Position numbers and translations under genes: made by a program. The notes beneath the pieces were generated by a model. It worked only from the letters and a program-made list of their open reading frames with translations, searched no databases and was not told the DNA's origin. Of a stretch of DNA of 64,000 nucleotides, positions 34,811-42,677 are shown piece after piece (position 1 is the first letter of the stretch; each line of letters opens with the position of its first letter). The stretch covers positions 248,001-312,000 of the forward strand of contig NZ_JAGJEH010000005.1 of NCBI RefSeq assembly GCF_018100925.1, written 5' to 3'. This stretch comes from Pseudoalteromonas luteoviolacea (GTDB taxonomy: Bacteria; Pseudomonadota; Gammaproteobacteria; Enterobacterales; Alteromonadaceae).

Positions 34811-36829
34811 TCATTGCAGTTTTTTAGGAAAGCGCACTATAAACTTCGCACCACTTGATTGATGCTCATAGCTTATTTCCCCTTTTAGGATTTGAACGAC
34901 TGAGTTGTACGCAATATTTAAGCCTAACCCTAGTTTCCCTTGGCCCAATTGGCTGGTGTAAAAAGGGTCAAACATATGCAGCTGATCTTCTTCGCTGATC
35001 CCAATACCATTATCTTGGTAGGTGATTACCACGTATTCATCCTCTTCCTCAACATCGATGTTAATTTTTCCTGGGGATCGGGCTGTAAAACCATGTGCGC
35101 AGGAGTTGTTAACCAATTGAGCGACAACTTTTAGTACAATTTCAGGGTGAGAATGGGCATGTACCGGGTTGCCAAATACGGTGAGATTGATGTCCTGCTC
35201 AAAGCTTTGGGCGAGCAATTCACATCGCTCTGTAAGGTATGCAAAAACTTCAAAATCAACGGCTTCACTGGAATCTAGATTGGCAGCAATCATTTTAAAT
35301 TGCGCAATCAAATCGGCTGCGCGGGTGGAGTTGTTTGCTGTCATTGCAAGCATCTCTGACGCTTCTTCTAAAAATATGGTCAGTTGACTAGCGCTGAGTT
35401 TTTTAACCGTGAGTAGTTCGCGTATTTCTTTTAGTTTGTCTTCAAGACATGATGCAGAGGTGACCACCAAGCCCAACGGCGTATTTAGTTGATGAGCCAT
35501 TCCTGAAACTAACGTTGTCATGGCTGACATCTTTTCTGACTCCAACAGTTGTTTTTGTGTCGCTTTGAGGTTTTCTAGAGTTTCAGTGAGTGTTTGGTTC
35601 TTTGACTTGATCCTGCGAACAAAGAACACGGTGAGCAGTGTAATGATGGCTGCGGCTATCAATACAACAATGAGCTGCTCTCTCGCAGCTTGAGTATTTA
35701 TCTGGTGCAAAACATTTTCCTGCGTTAGCTTGGCAATATCTCGCTCTTTAATTGCTAGATTCATTTGTGCGGAGTAAAAGGCAACGCCTATTTCAGCTTG
35801 CCCTTGTAAATAGTCAAACTTGCTTTGCATCAGGGGCTTAGAAGTTTCAAGTGCACTTTTCCAATCTTGGACCTGTTTAAAATAATCTACTAACAATTGA
35901 TATGCTTGGGTTTCTTCTTGAAGTCGAGAATGCTCGTCACTCAACGCAATTATTTTCCTAAGCTGAGACTCAACATCACGATATGACTTTTGCATTATCT
36001 TGATTTTAATTGCGTCAATTTGTGGTCCGATACTGTCGGCAATTGCATTGCTTTGTTGGCGGATCTTAATTGCAGCTGCTAAGTGTTGCCCTGCTAATTC
36101 AAGCTCTTCAAGTGCAAGGTAGGTTTTACCTAAATTATGGTGAGACCACGAACTATGGTAAGTCAGGTTATGTTGTTCTCTGAGGTTTAAGCTTTCTAAA
36201 TGCAGTGCTAAGGCTTTTTGGTATTGCTCCAAACCAAAATAAGCTTCGCCTAGATTATTTAAGCCGACGCCCATCTGTTGCGGTAGATCTCTTGCTTTTG
36301 CATCTTGATAAAAGCGTTGAAAGTAGGTTTTTGCGTCCTCAAATCGACCGAGCTTGAGGTAGACATTGCCGATATTGTTTTCGGTTTGACGCAAGAACAA
36401 TTCAGTGTCCATCAAGGCGGCTAGTTTGTAGCTTTCTAGATAACTTTCCAGTGCTCTCTCATATAGCCCCATACGAGTTAATGCACCGGCTGTAAGGCTA
36501 TGGTAGCTAAATAGGATCGTTGGATCTGAGACGTCAATACTCATTTTTTTACACTGCGACAAAGTTGAAATAGCGCCGTGAATATCGTCAGTTTGAATCT
36601 GAAACCAAGCTTTACCGTACAGTAAACGTATTTTTTGTCGAGTGGTGAGCTTTCCACTATGCCTGATCAGGAGTTCTTCAGTAGTAATGATTGCTTGAAA
36701 AGGAGATTGCGAAGATGCACTGCGTATTTCAGTTCTGAGCTGTTCAAATTCATCTTCGTTGAAAGGTGCTGCCAAGGCTGCTGTGCTAAAAAACAGGACT
36801 ATCAAAATTGTACAACGTAACAACATCAA
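34811..36829 (-). CDS. TPR sensor histidine kinase
   Basis: The 672-residue protein begins with a signal peptide (MMLLRCTILIVLFFSTAALA). About 330 residues of tetratricopeptide repeats follow (for example RQTENNIGNVYLKLGRFEDAKTYF), then one membrane helix at about 382-402 (VVLIAAAIITLLTVFFV), a coiled coil, a phosphoacceptor domain with His446 in GMAHQLNTPLG, and an ATPase domain (VNNSCAHGF, YQDNGIGI, GKLGLGLNIAY). It is a shorter relative of the kinase at 4177 and lacks its PAS domain. No response regulator is adjacent. The TPR part probably senses a periplasmic protein or peptide signal. Confidence 0.85.
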   Translation of the reverse strand: MMLLRCTILIVLFFSTAALAAPFNEDEFEQLRTEIRSASSQSPFQAIITTEELLIRHSGKLTTRQKIRLLYGKAWFQIQTDDIHGAISTLSQCKKMSIDVSDPTILFSYHSLTAGALTRMGLYERALESYLESYKLAALMDTELFLRQTENNIGNVYLKLGRFEDAKTYFQRFYQDAKARDLPQQMGVGLNNLGEAYFGLEQYQKALALHLESLNLREQHNLTYHSSWSHHNLGKTYLALEELELAGQHLAAAIKIRQQSNAIADSIGPQIDAIKIKIMQKSYRDVESQLRKIIALSDEHSRLQEETQAYQLLVDYFKQVQDWKSALETSKPLMQSKFDYLQGQAEIGVAFYSAQMNLAIKERDIAKLTQENVLHQINTQAAREQLIVVLIAAAIITLLTVFFVRRIKSKNQTLTETLENLKATQKQLLESEKMSAMTTLVSGMAHQLNTPLGLVVTSASCLEDKLKEIRELLTVKKLSASQLTIFLEEASEMLAMTANNSTRAADLIAQFKMIAANLDSSEAVDFEVFAYLTERCELLAQSFEQDINLTVFGNPVHAHSHPEIVLKVVAQLVNNSCAHGFTARSPGKINIDVEEEDEYVVITYQDNGIGISEEDQLHMFDPFYTSQLGQGKLGLGLNIAYNSVVQILKGEISYEHQSSGAKFIVRFPKKLQ

Positions 36830-37139
36830 CGTCGTCTCTCTTTAAACTGCTAAAAAAATAAGCATAGCAGTAAATTGGATATACGCATTGGTAAATTTAA
36901 ATAAAAATATAAAGGAGGTTCTTTATAATTATATTAATATTTAACGAACTTGTTTTGAGGTTCGCTTATTTAATTTGAGTTGGTGATGTTGTGAGTGGTG
37001 GTTTTTAATTTTATATTTAATGGTTCTGTTAATTGATTTTTAATGATTCGTGGGTTTTTAGTATATAGAGGTGGTAAATGCCTGTTTTTTATTTTTAAAC
37101 TATAAATTACAGCAGGGTAAATATTTAACGGTGAAATTT
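36830..37139. other. AT-rich intergenic region
   Basis: About 310 bp with no ORF, including an AAAGGAGG run near 36912-36920 not followed by a coding frame. It likely holds the kinase promoter on the minus strand. Confidence 0.35.
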
Positions 37140-37163
37140 GGCAGCACAAGTTAATGTGCTGCC
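37140..37163 (-). terminator. Hairpin after the M14 carboxypeptidase gene
   Basis: GGCAGCACA (37140-37148) and TGTGCTGCC (37155-37163) form a 9-bp perfect stem with a 6-nt loop, 17 bp beyond the carboxypeptidase stop. The following minus-strand sequence has only a short T-run. Confidence 0.55.
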
Positions 37164-37179
37164 TTGGGTTAAGCTAGCT

Positions 37180-39414
37180 TTATTTAACAGTGATAGTTTC
37201 AATAACCTGGCCATATTCACCATGGTTATCGAGTACGACAACACTAACGAAATAATCACCCGGGGCAGGGAAGGTGCGTGTGACCTTTACGTCACCATCT
37301 GCAAATCTATCATCTGAGCCAATGCGCCATAAACGCCTAACTATCTGGCCATCAGCATCAGTTGATCCTGAAGAGTCAAACTCGCAGGTCAAGCCGTTAC
37401 ACTGATAGGTTAAATTCGCAACGGGAGGAACTGTGCCCGGTAAGTCCATAGTCACCTCTTTGTTGGCGCGTACTCCGTTGGCATCTTCTACCTCCAATGC
37501 AATTTTGTAGGTGCCCGCTCGTCGATTGACAAACTCTATTTGTTTACCAAAGTACTCAAACTGAGTTGCGTCATTGCTTATGTACCAGCGGTATTTTAAG
37601 CCTGCTTTGTCATCGGTGCTGTTGGAAGCGTCAAATTTACACGCACCAAATGTGCAATTTGGTGTGAAGTTAGCTATCGGCGCTTGGTTTTGCTCACTGG
37701 CATCATCATCAATGGTTAAATACTTGGCGTATTTTACGCCCCATTGCCCTGTCGTATCTTGCGCTTTAATAATGACCGTGTAGCGGCCATCATCCCAATC
37801 ACTTGTATCTAGGGCATAGTTAATCTTTTCTCGTGGGGAATCATAAATGCCGTCAGCGGGGGGAAGTATGAGGCGCTGGATCCGGCCTTCTCCTTGTTTT
37901 CTGACGGTTAGCCTTACTTTTTTGATAGCCTGGCTCGGTGGTGCAACACCAGATAGGGATGGGCCAAATGCATCATCATGTACGTCAGCAATAAGGTTTA
38001 TCGGGGTCCCTGCCGGTACAGCTGTTTCCCCAGCGCCTTCTAACCTGAAATCTACAATTTGTGGTCCACCTGAGAGCTTATATGGTTTTTTCGCTACTTT
38101 CGCAGCGTAAATAAGTGCCTGAAGGTTATTGGGTAAAATCTCCCCTTCGAAATTAGAGCAATTCTCGAAGAAGGTTGAACCGAGTTCAAACGTATAAGCC
38201 GCCACGCCTAACTCGCCATATGCGTAGCCGTCAGCTGAACCACCGGCATTAAATTGTTCACTGATTTGTAGCGCTAGGTAATCGTTGTAAGCTGCCATTC
38301 TATGACCTAACATAGACAATCCGGCCGCGTTTGGTGGTGGCGTCGTGTCGTGTGACCAAGGCCACATAACAAAACGGCTGAAGCTATGAATATCAATAAA
38401 TACGCCCGGAGTATCTAATGGCGCAGCATCAGTGAGTGAGTCACCACGGTTGTCTCCAAATAATGCTTTGACATAAGCTTGAATAGCTTGTGTTTCAGGC
38501 TCAGAGGCGGGAACTGGGCCATGGAATGTACTGGCGCATTGTTCATCTGTCGATCCTGAAGTTGCCGCCCAAGCGAAGTCAAAGTTTCGATTTAGGTCAA
38601 CACCACGGTCTTGCTCGCTTTGTGCACAATAGCTTGTATTGGTATTCTTGCGCCATAGCAGACCCTGCTCGGCATATTTACGTCCATCTGGGTTGGCAAC
38701 CAGAAGAATGTGGATCTCTCTTTGATTTAAAATCCAATGAATGTCGGCATCCGTCGTTCTATTTTCTAACAGGTGCTCAGCGAGGCGCAGGGTTGTTGCT
38801 CCGGGGGTGTATTCTCTAGCATGTAATACACTTTGCATAAACAGAGCTGGAAGTTGTTTATTTTTATTACGTTTTTTGTTTTTCAACACCAAGACGGTTA
38901 AGTCGTAGCCGCCTATACTTTGGCTTTTTTCCCAAGATGGGCCTATGGTTTTTAGCTCAACAAAATCCGGGTATTTTTCGGCGAGCTGTTGAGCTCGTTT
39001 ATGTGTTTCTTCTACGGTTGGATAACAAGGGAAATTTGGAATTGAAGTCAATACTTCAGCGCCTGATGTAGGCGTTGCGGACATACTTTTCATTGCTTTT
39101 GGCAGAGTCGGTGCGGCGAAAGGTTTTGCTATATTTTGCTCGACAATAATCACTCCGGTCTGAAGTATAGTATTATATTCCTCCTTGTTTAATGAAAGTT
39201 TAAATGCATTGTGCGATGCATCAATTATTTTTTCATGGTATAGCCCAGAATAATGTGCTTTTTGCTCTGGGCTATTAAAGTAAAGTAAATAGGCTGATTG
39301 GTTTTCTTGCTGGTTTAAAAATTGTTCGGGTGTTTTTTCGTTGTGAGTGTAAGCACTTGAAGTAACTATACTGAGTGCTGATAAAATGCTTGCCTTTATT
39401 ATGTTTTTATTCAT
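37180..39414 (-). CDS. Secreted M14-family zinc carboxypeptidase with C-terminal PKD domains
   Basis: Signal peptide at about 1-22, a pro-region to about residue 125, then an M14 carboxypeptidase domain. The zinc ligands are readable as His198 and Glu201 in VLHAREYTP and His343 in FIDIHSFS; the catalytic Glu410 lies in YTFELGSTFFE. NPDGRKY, DLNRNF and the aromatic WPW further support the family. After the enzyme come a beta-sandwich and two PKD-like domains (FTPNCTFGACKFDASNSTDD and LTYQCNGLTCEFDSSGSTDADG), which often aid adhesion to insoluble substrate. It probably trims C-terminal residues from extracellular peptides and may work alongside the endopeptidases encoded at 1253 and 53511. Confidence 0.88.
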   Translation of the reverse strand: MNKNIIKASILSALSIVTSSAYTHNEKTPEQFLNQQENQSAYLLYFNSPEQKAHYSGLYHEKIIDASHNAFKLSLNKEEYNTILQTGVIIVEQNIAKPFAAPTLPKAMKSMSATPTSGAEVLTSIPNFPCYPTVEETHKRAQQLAEKYPDFVELKTIGPSWEKSQSIGGYDLTVLVLKNKKRNKNKQLPALFMQSVLHAREYTPGATTLRLAEHLLENRTTDADIHWILNQREIHILLVANPDGRKYAEQGLLWRKNTNTSYCAQSEQDRGVDLNRNFDFAWAATSGSTDEQCASTFHGPVPASEPETQAIQAYVKALFGDNRGDSLTDAAPLDTPGVFIDIHSFSRFVMWPWSHDTTPPPNAAGLSMLGHRMAAYNDYLALQISEQFNAGGSADGYAYGELGVAAYTFELGSTFFENCSNFEGEILPNNLQALIYAAKVAKKPYKLSGGPQIVDFRLEGAGETAVPAGTPINLIADVHDDAFGPSLSGVAPPSQAIKKVRLTVRKQGEGRIQRLILPPADGIYDSPREKINYALDTSDWDDGRYTVIIKAQDTTGQWGVKYAKYLTIDDDASEQNQAPIANFTPNCTFGACKFDASNSTDDKAGLKYRWYISNDATQFEYFGKQIEFVNRRAGTYKIALEVEDANGVRANKEVTMDLPGTVPPVANLTYQCNGLTCEFDSSGSTDADGQIVRRLWRIGSDDRFADGDVKVTRTFPAPGDYFVSVVVLDNHGEYGQVIETITVK

Positions 39415-39719
39415 TCAATGTCCTTTTATATTTATCTTTTAACTCTCATTACCCATACTTTCATACTTTTCTTGTTAAGTATATATTTTGTTCTATTTTT
39501 TATTTCTCTGCTTCAGTTGAGTTTTGAAAGTGTAAGTTGATGTAATTAATGTATATTTTTATTTTTGGTGCGTGCGTTGCTTTTTGCTTTTTATTTATAT
39601 TAAAAGATTTATAATAAGATTGGCTTGAGCTTGTTGTTTTTTCAGTGAGGTCTACCTTTACTATCATATCCAATGATAGCGTAACACTAACTATAAACTT
39701 TCATTAGGCGGTAGATAAT
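39415..39719. other. Intergenic region between the carboxypeptidase and VOC genes
   Basis: About 305 bp, AT-rich, with divergent genes on either side. It contains the inverted repeat at 39661-39679. Confidence 0.4.
39661..39679. promoter_or_regulatory. Inverted repeat upstream of the VOC gene
   Basis: CTATCAT (39661-39667) and ATGATAG (39673-39679) are perfect 7-bp arms with a 5-nt spacer, 40 bp upstream of the start. This is a candidate operator for an unidentified regulator. Confidence 0.35.
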
Positions 39720-40106
39720 ATGTTGAATGGCTTTCATCACGTGGCGGTTATATGTTCAGATTATAAAAGGTCCAAAGCGTTTTACACCGAAGTACTTGGT
39801 TTCACTATAGTTGCTGAAAACTATCGGCAGGAAAGAGATTCATATAAGCTTGACTTAGCGTTGGAAGATGGCAGCCAAATTGAGCTTTTTTCTTTCCCTG
39901 AACCACCAGAGCGACCCAGTAGGCCAGAAGCAGCAGGGCTTCGTCACCTCGCATTTAAAGTAGTTGATATTGAAGCCGCAATTTTAGATCTGCATGAACA
40001 GGGAGTGTCTACAGAGCCTGTTAGAGTAGATGAGTACACAGGTAAAAAGTTTACATTTTTCCAAGATCCGGATGGATTGCCACTAGAACTCTATGAAGTG
40101 ACCTAG
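39720..40106 (+). CDS. gloA2: VOC/glyoxalase-family protein, YaeR (GloA2) type
   Basis: The 128-residue single-domain protein matches the E. coli YaeR/GloA2 family closely: HHVAVICSDYKRSKAFYTEVLGF, YKLDLALEDGSQIELFSFP, the signature PPERPSRPEA followed by GLRHLAFKV, and the C-terminal FTFFQDPDGLPLELYE. Family members bind a divalent metal through His and Glu residues of the two beta-alpha-beta-beta-beta modules (here candidates His6, Glu55, His75 and Glu124) and are annotated as lactoylglutathione-lyase-like, although the physiological substrate of YaeR is not established. ATG 39720 agrees with the family's N-terminus. An inverted repeat lies 40 bp upstream. It is monocistronic and convergent with the LysR gene. 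Confidence 0.85.
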   Translation: MLNGFHHVAVICSDYKRSKAFYTEVLGFTIVAENYRQERDSYKLDLALEDGSQIELFSFPEPPERPSRPEAAGLRHLAFKVVDIEAAILDLHEQGVSTEPVRVDEYTGKKFTFFQDPDGLPLELYEVT

Positions 40107-40280
40107 TGACAAATACAGAATTTGCTTAGTCGCTACCTAACGGATCAAATAATCGAAATGGGAGAGCGGTTTATATTGACTGAATCTAAAGCCGTGTTTT
40201 AAGTGGTCACAGTGCTCTGGCAAACATTGCCCAGAATATGACGCTCACATGAGAGTATGCGACTATAAAAGTTCGAGACC

Positions 40281-41156
40281 TTAATAATGCTCAAAGTACT
40301 TGAGCAAGAATTCAATTGCAAGCCGTGTCCTAAGGGGCTGAAATTGACGGTTTTGATAGACAATCCAGCTGGTAGCGCCGGAACTCCAAAAAGGCGCCAG
40401 TACGGGTATGAGCGTGCGCTCTGATATTGCACTATCAAATGTGCGCTGTGGCATATAGGCAATACCTAATCCTGCGGCACAGGCAGACACAACCACATTG
40501 GCATTATTGCTGCGCCAATTGCCTTTCACCTTTATTGTGTGTTTAGTATCGTCAATTTGAAATACCCAGTTATCGTTGTTTGCAATTACGCAGTTGTGTT
40601 GTTTTAACTGCAAGGGGTGAGTAGGGGTGCCATACTCTTTTAAATAGGCTGGGCTGGCCACTGCCATCATTGAACGGCTCACCAGTTTACGTGCGATCAG
40701 ATTCGAGTCATTGAGTTCACCATAGCGAATAGCGAAGTCTATACCATCTTCAACAAAATTGACCATGCGACTGTTGAAATCAATGTCGATAGATAGCTCG
40801 GGGTGCAGTTTTGCAAACTCCATAAGGGCTGGTGCAATATAGTTTTCAGCAAATCCACCTGCTGCGCTTACTCTGAGTGTGCCACTGAGGTTAAATTGTT
40901 GCTGTGCTAATTGCTCGTTTGCTTGCTGTAAACCTGTGATCAGTTGTTTGCTTTGTTGATAGTAAAATGTCCCATTTTCTGTGAGGTTTATCTGCCTTGT
41001 TGTACGTGCAAATAAACTACACCCAACTCGTTGTTCTAAACGAGCAACTTGCCGACTTATATGACTTGTACTGCAATTTAGTACTTTGGCAGCAGAGGAA
41101 AACCCGCCGCTTTCTGCAACAGCGACAAACTCAAAGATACCCTCAAAACTATCCAT
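40281..41156 (-). CDS. LysR-family transcriptional regulator (divergent from DJ-1/GST operon)
   Basis: ATG 41156 follows GGAG with 5-nt spacing on the minus strand; an upstream in-frame GTG at 41177 would place the ribosome site inside the gene and is rejected. The 291-residue product has a winged helix-turn-helix in the first 60 residues (FVAVAESGGFSSAAKVLNCSTSHISRQVARLEQRV, LFARTTRQINLTENG) and a LysR substrate-binding domain (for example VDFAIRYGELNDSNLIARKL). It resembles the group of LysR proteins that controls divergent stress or efflux genes. The intergenic region with two GCTAATTA elements (41201-41240) is the likely operator; the divergent DJ-1 and GST genes are the likely targets. 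Confidence 0.86.
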   Translation of the reverse strand: MDSFEGIFEFVAVAESGGFSSAAKVLNCSTSHISRQVARLEQRVGCSLFARTTRQINLTENGTFYYQQSKQLITGLQQANEQLAQQQFNLSGTLRVSAAGGFAENYIAPALMEFAKLHPELSIDIDFNSRMVNFVEDGIDFAIRYGELNDSNLIARKLVSRSMMAVASPAYLKEYGTPTHPLQLKQHNCVIANNDNWVFQIDDTKHTIKVKGNWRSNNANVVVSACAAGLGIAYMPQRTFDSAISERTLIPVLAPFWSSGATSWIVYQNRQFQPLRTRLAIEFLLKYFEHY

Positions 41157-41200
41157 TTGGACTCCACTTCTTACCACGTATTCATGAGTGTCTACTATTA

Positions 41201-41240
41201 TTGCTAATTAGCAAAAGAGTTTAACCAATTTAGCTAATTA
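41201..41240. promoter_or_regulatory. Candidate LysR operator pair
   Basis: TTGCTAATTAGCAA (41201-41214) is a perfect palindrome. A second GCTAATTA is centred 30 bp away (41233-41240), so both sites face the same side of the helix within an expected LysR tetramer footprint. The pair sits between the LysR gene and the DJ-1 gene. Confidence 0.55.
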
Positions 41241-41302
41241 TCATTTATATAGAAAAAATATAAAGTACTTATCGAGATAACAAAAGCCAAAGGTCAATTA
41301 AG

Positions 41303-41977
41303 ATGAAAAAAGTTTTGATCCCTGTAACAAATCACCCTACGTTAGGTAGCACAGAGCAGCCAAATGGTACCTATGCGCCTGAGTTAACACATGTTGTCGC
41401 TATTCTAAATGCTCACAATATCGGGTTTGACATAGCATCCCTCGCTGGTGGCGAAGTGCCACTATATGGTACTGATATTGAAGATGATCAAGTTAATTCT
41501 GACGTACTCTCAAATCCTGATTTCATGGATAAAGTGAACAATACGCAGGTCATTTCTAAACTCGACATTGAATCCTATGACGCTATTTTCTACCCCGGTG
41601 GTTTTGGTTTACTAAATGATCTTGCCGAGGATAAGGTGATGGCTTCACTGGCGGCCAAGCATTATGAAAGTGGCGGCATCATAGCTGCTGTATGTCATGG
41701 GCCTGCTGCGCTCTTGCCAATTACTTTGAGTTCTGGCGAGTTATTGTTAGCGGATAAAAAAGTCACGTCTTTTACGCGAGAGGAAGAAGTGGACTTTGGC
41801 ACCATTGAAGACATTCCTTTTTTGCTTGAGGAGTCTTTAACGCGAAAGGCTGCTCAGTTTAACAAAGTACAACCTTGGCAGAGCTTCGTAATCGAAGATG
41901 ATAGGCTTATCACTGGGCAAAACCCTGCCAGTGCGCATGCTGTTGGCGAGTTATTAGTGAGCAAGATTGCGCGCTAG
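41303..41977 (+). CDS. DJ-1/PfpI-family class I glutamine-amidotransferase-like protein
   Basis: The 224-residue protein has the Hsp31/PfpI core with the nucleophile elbow AAVCHGPAALL (Cys131, His132) and the Glu in the N-terminal part (PELTHVV, Glu27) typical of DJ-1-superfamily glyoxalases and chaperones. DAIFYPGGFGLLNDLAED is the family's PGG loop. Such proteins detoxify dicarbonyls (glyoxalase III activity) or protect against electrophile stress, but the reaction is not readable here. It is the first gene of a likely operon with a glutathione S-transferase 35 bp downstream, which fits an electrophile-detoxification role under the divergent LysR regulator. Confidence 0.8.
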   Translation: MKKVLIPVTNHPTLGSTEQPNGTYAPELTHVVAILNAHNIGFDIASLAGGEVPLYGTDIEDDQVNSDVLSNPDFMDKVNNTQVISKLDIESYDAIFYPGGFGLLNDLAEDKVMASLAAKHYESGGIIAAVCHGPAALLPITLSSGELLLADKKVTSFTREEEVDFGTIEDIPFLLEESLTRKAAQFNKVQPWQSFVIEDDRLITGQNPASAHAVGELLVSKIAR

Positions 41978-42012
41978 GTTAGCGTATGTCGGAATAGATA
42001 GAGAATTAATTA

Positions 42013-42621
42013 ATGATAACCGTTCACCATTTAAATGCATCCCGCTCAACACGCGTTATTTGGTTATTGGAAGAGCTGGCTATGCCATATCATGTGGTGC
42101 AATATCTGAGAGATGAAACCACTAAACTGGCACCAGCTAGTCTTGGCAAGATCCACCCTCTAAATAAGGCTCCAATTATAGAGCACAACGGCCATATAAT
42201 TTGCGAGTCTGGGGCTATATTGGAGTACATTCTTGACCAGAGTACGCAAAACCACCTGCGCCCAGACAAACAAAGTAGTGAATATTATGCGTATTTGGAG
42301 TGGATGCATTTTGCTGAAGGGTCACTTGGGCTGCCTATGATCACCCATTTGTTAATGCAAATGGAAACTCGATCTGGAAATGCGCCTCTAGATGGATATA
42401 TAACCAAGGAACTGAATTTAGATTTGAGCTATATCGATTCAATACTTGCGCAGCGCACGTATTTCGCTGGCGCTATATTTAGCGCGGCAGATATCATGAT
42501 GGCGATATCTTTAGAGATAGCGGGCAGTTTAGGACTGTTGGAAAACAGGCCTAATATCCAATCATATCTTGCTCGCATTCAGGAGCGAACTGCCTATAAA
42601 AAAGCACGCGAGTTTGGTTAG
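42013..42621 (+). CDS. Glutathione S-transferase family protein
   Basis: At 202 residues, it has an N-terminal thioredoxin-like domain with the glutathione-binding elements HHLNASRSTRVIWLLEELAMPY (4-25), PLNKAPIIEHNG and the ESGAILEYIL motif (about 69-78), and a helical C-terminal domain (YAYLEWMHFAEGSLGLPM, FSAADIMMAI). It conjugates or reduces electrophiles using glutathione. The Ser in NASRS is the usual catalytic candidate for this GST class. Likely co-transcribed with the DJ-1 gene; a strong terminator follows. Confidence 0.85.
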   Translation: MITVHHLNASRSTRVIWLLEELAMPYHVVQYLRDETTKLAPASLGKIHPLNKAPIIEHNGHIICESGAILEYILDQSTQNHLRPDKQSSEYYAYLEWMHFAEGSLGLPMITHLLMQMETRSGNAPLDGYITKELNLDLSYIDSILAQRTYFAGAIFSAADIMMAISLEIAGSLGLLENRPNIQSYLARIQERTAYKKAREFG

Positions 42622-42647
42622 GTATTTTGGCTAGATATAAGGTAAAT

Positions 42648-42671
42648 AAAAGAGCTGGTCCCAGCTCTTTT
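42648..42671. terminator. Bidirectional terminator
   Basis: AAAAGAGCTGG (42648-42658) and CCAGCTCTTTT (42661-42671) form an almost continuous palindrome with a tiny loop, A-rich left and T-rich right. It serves both the GST gene (+) and the M1 peptidase gene (-). Confidence 0.85.
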
Positions 42672-42677
42672 TAGGGT

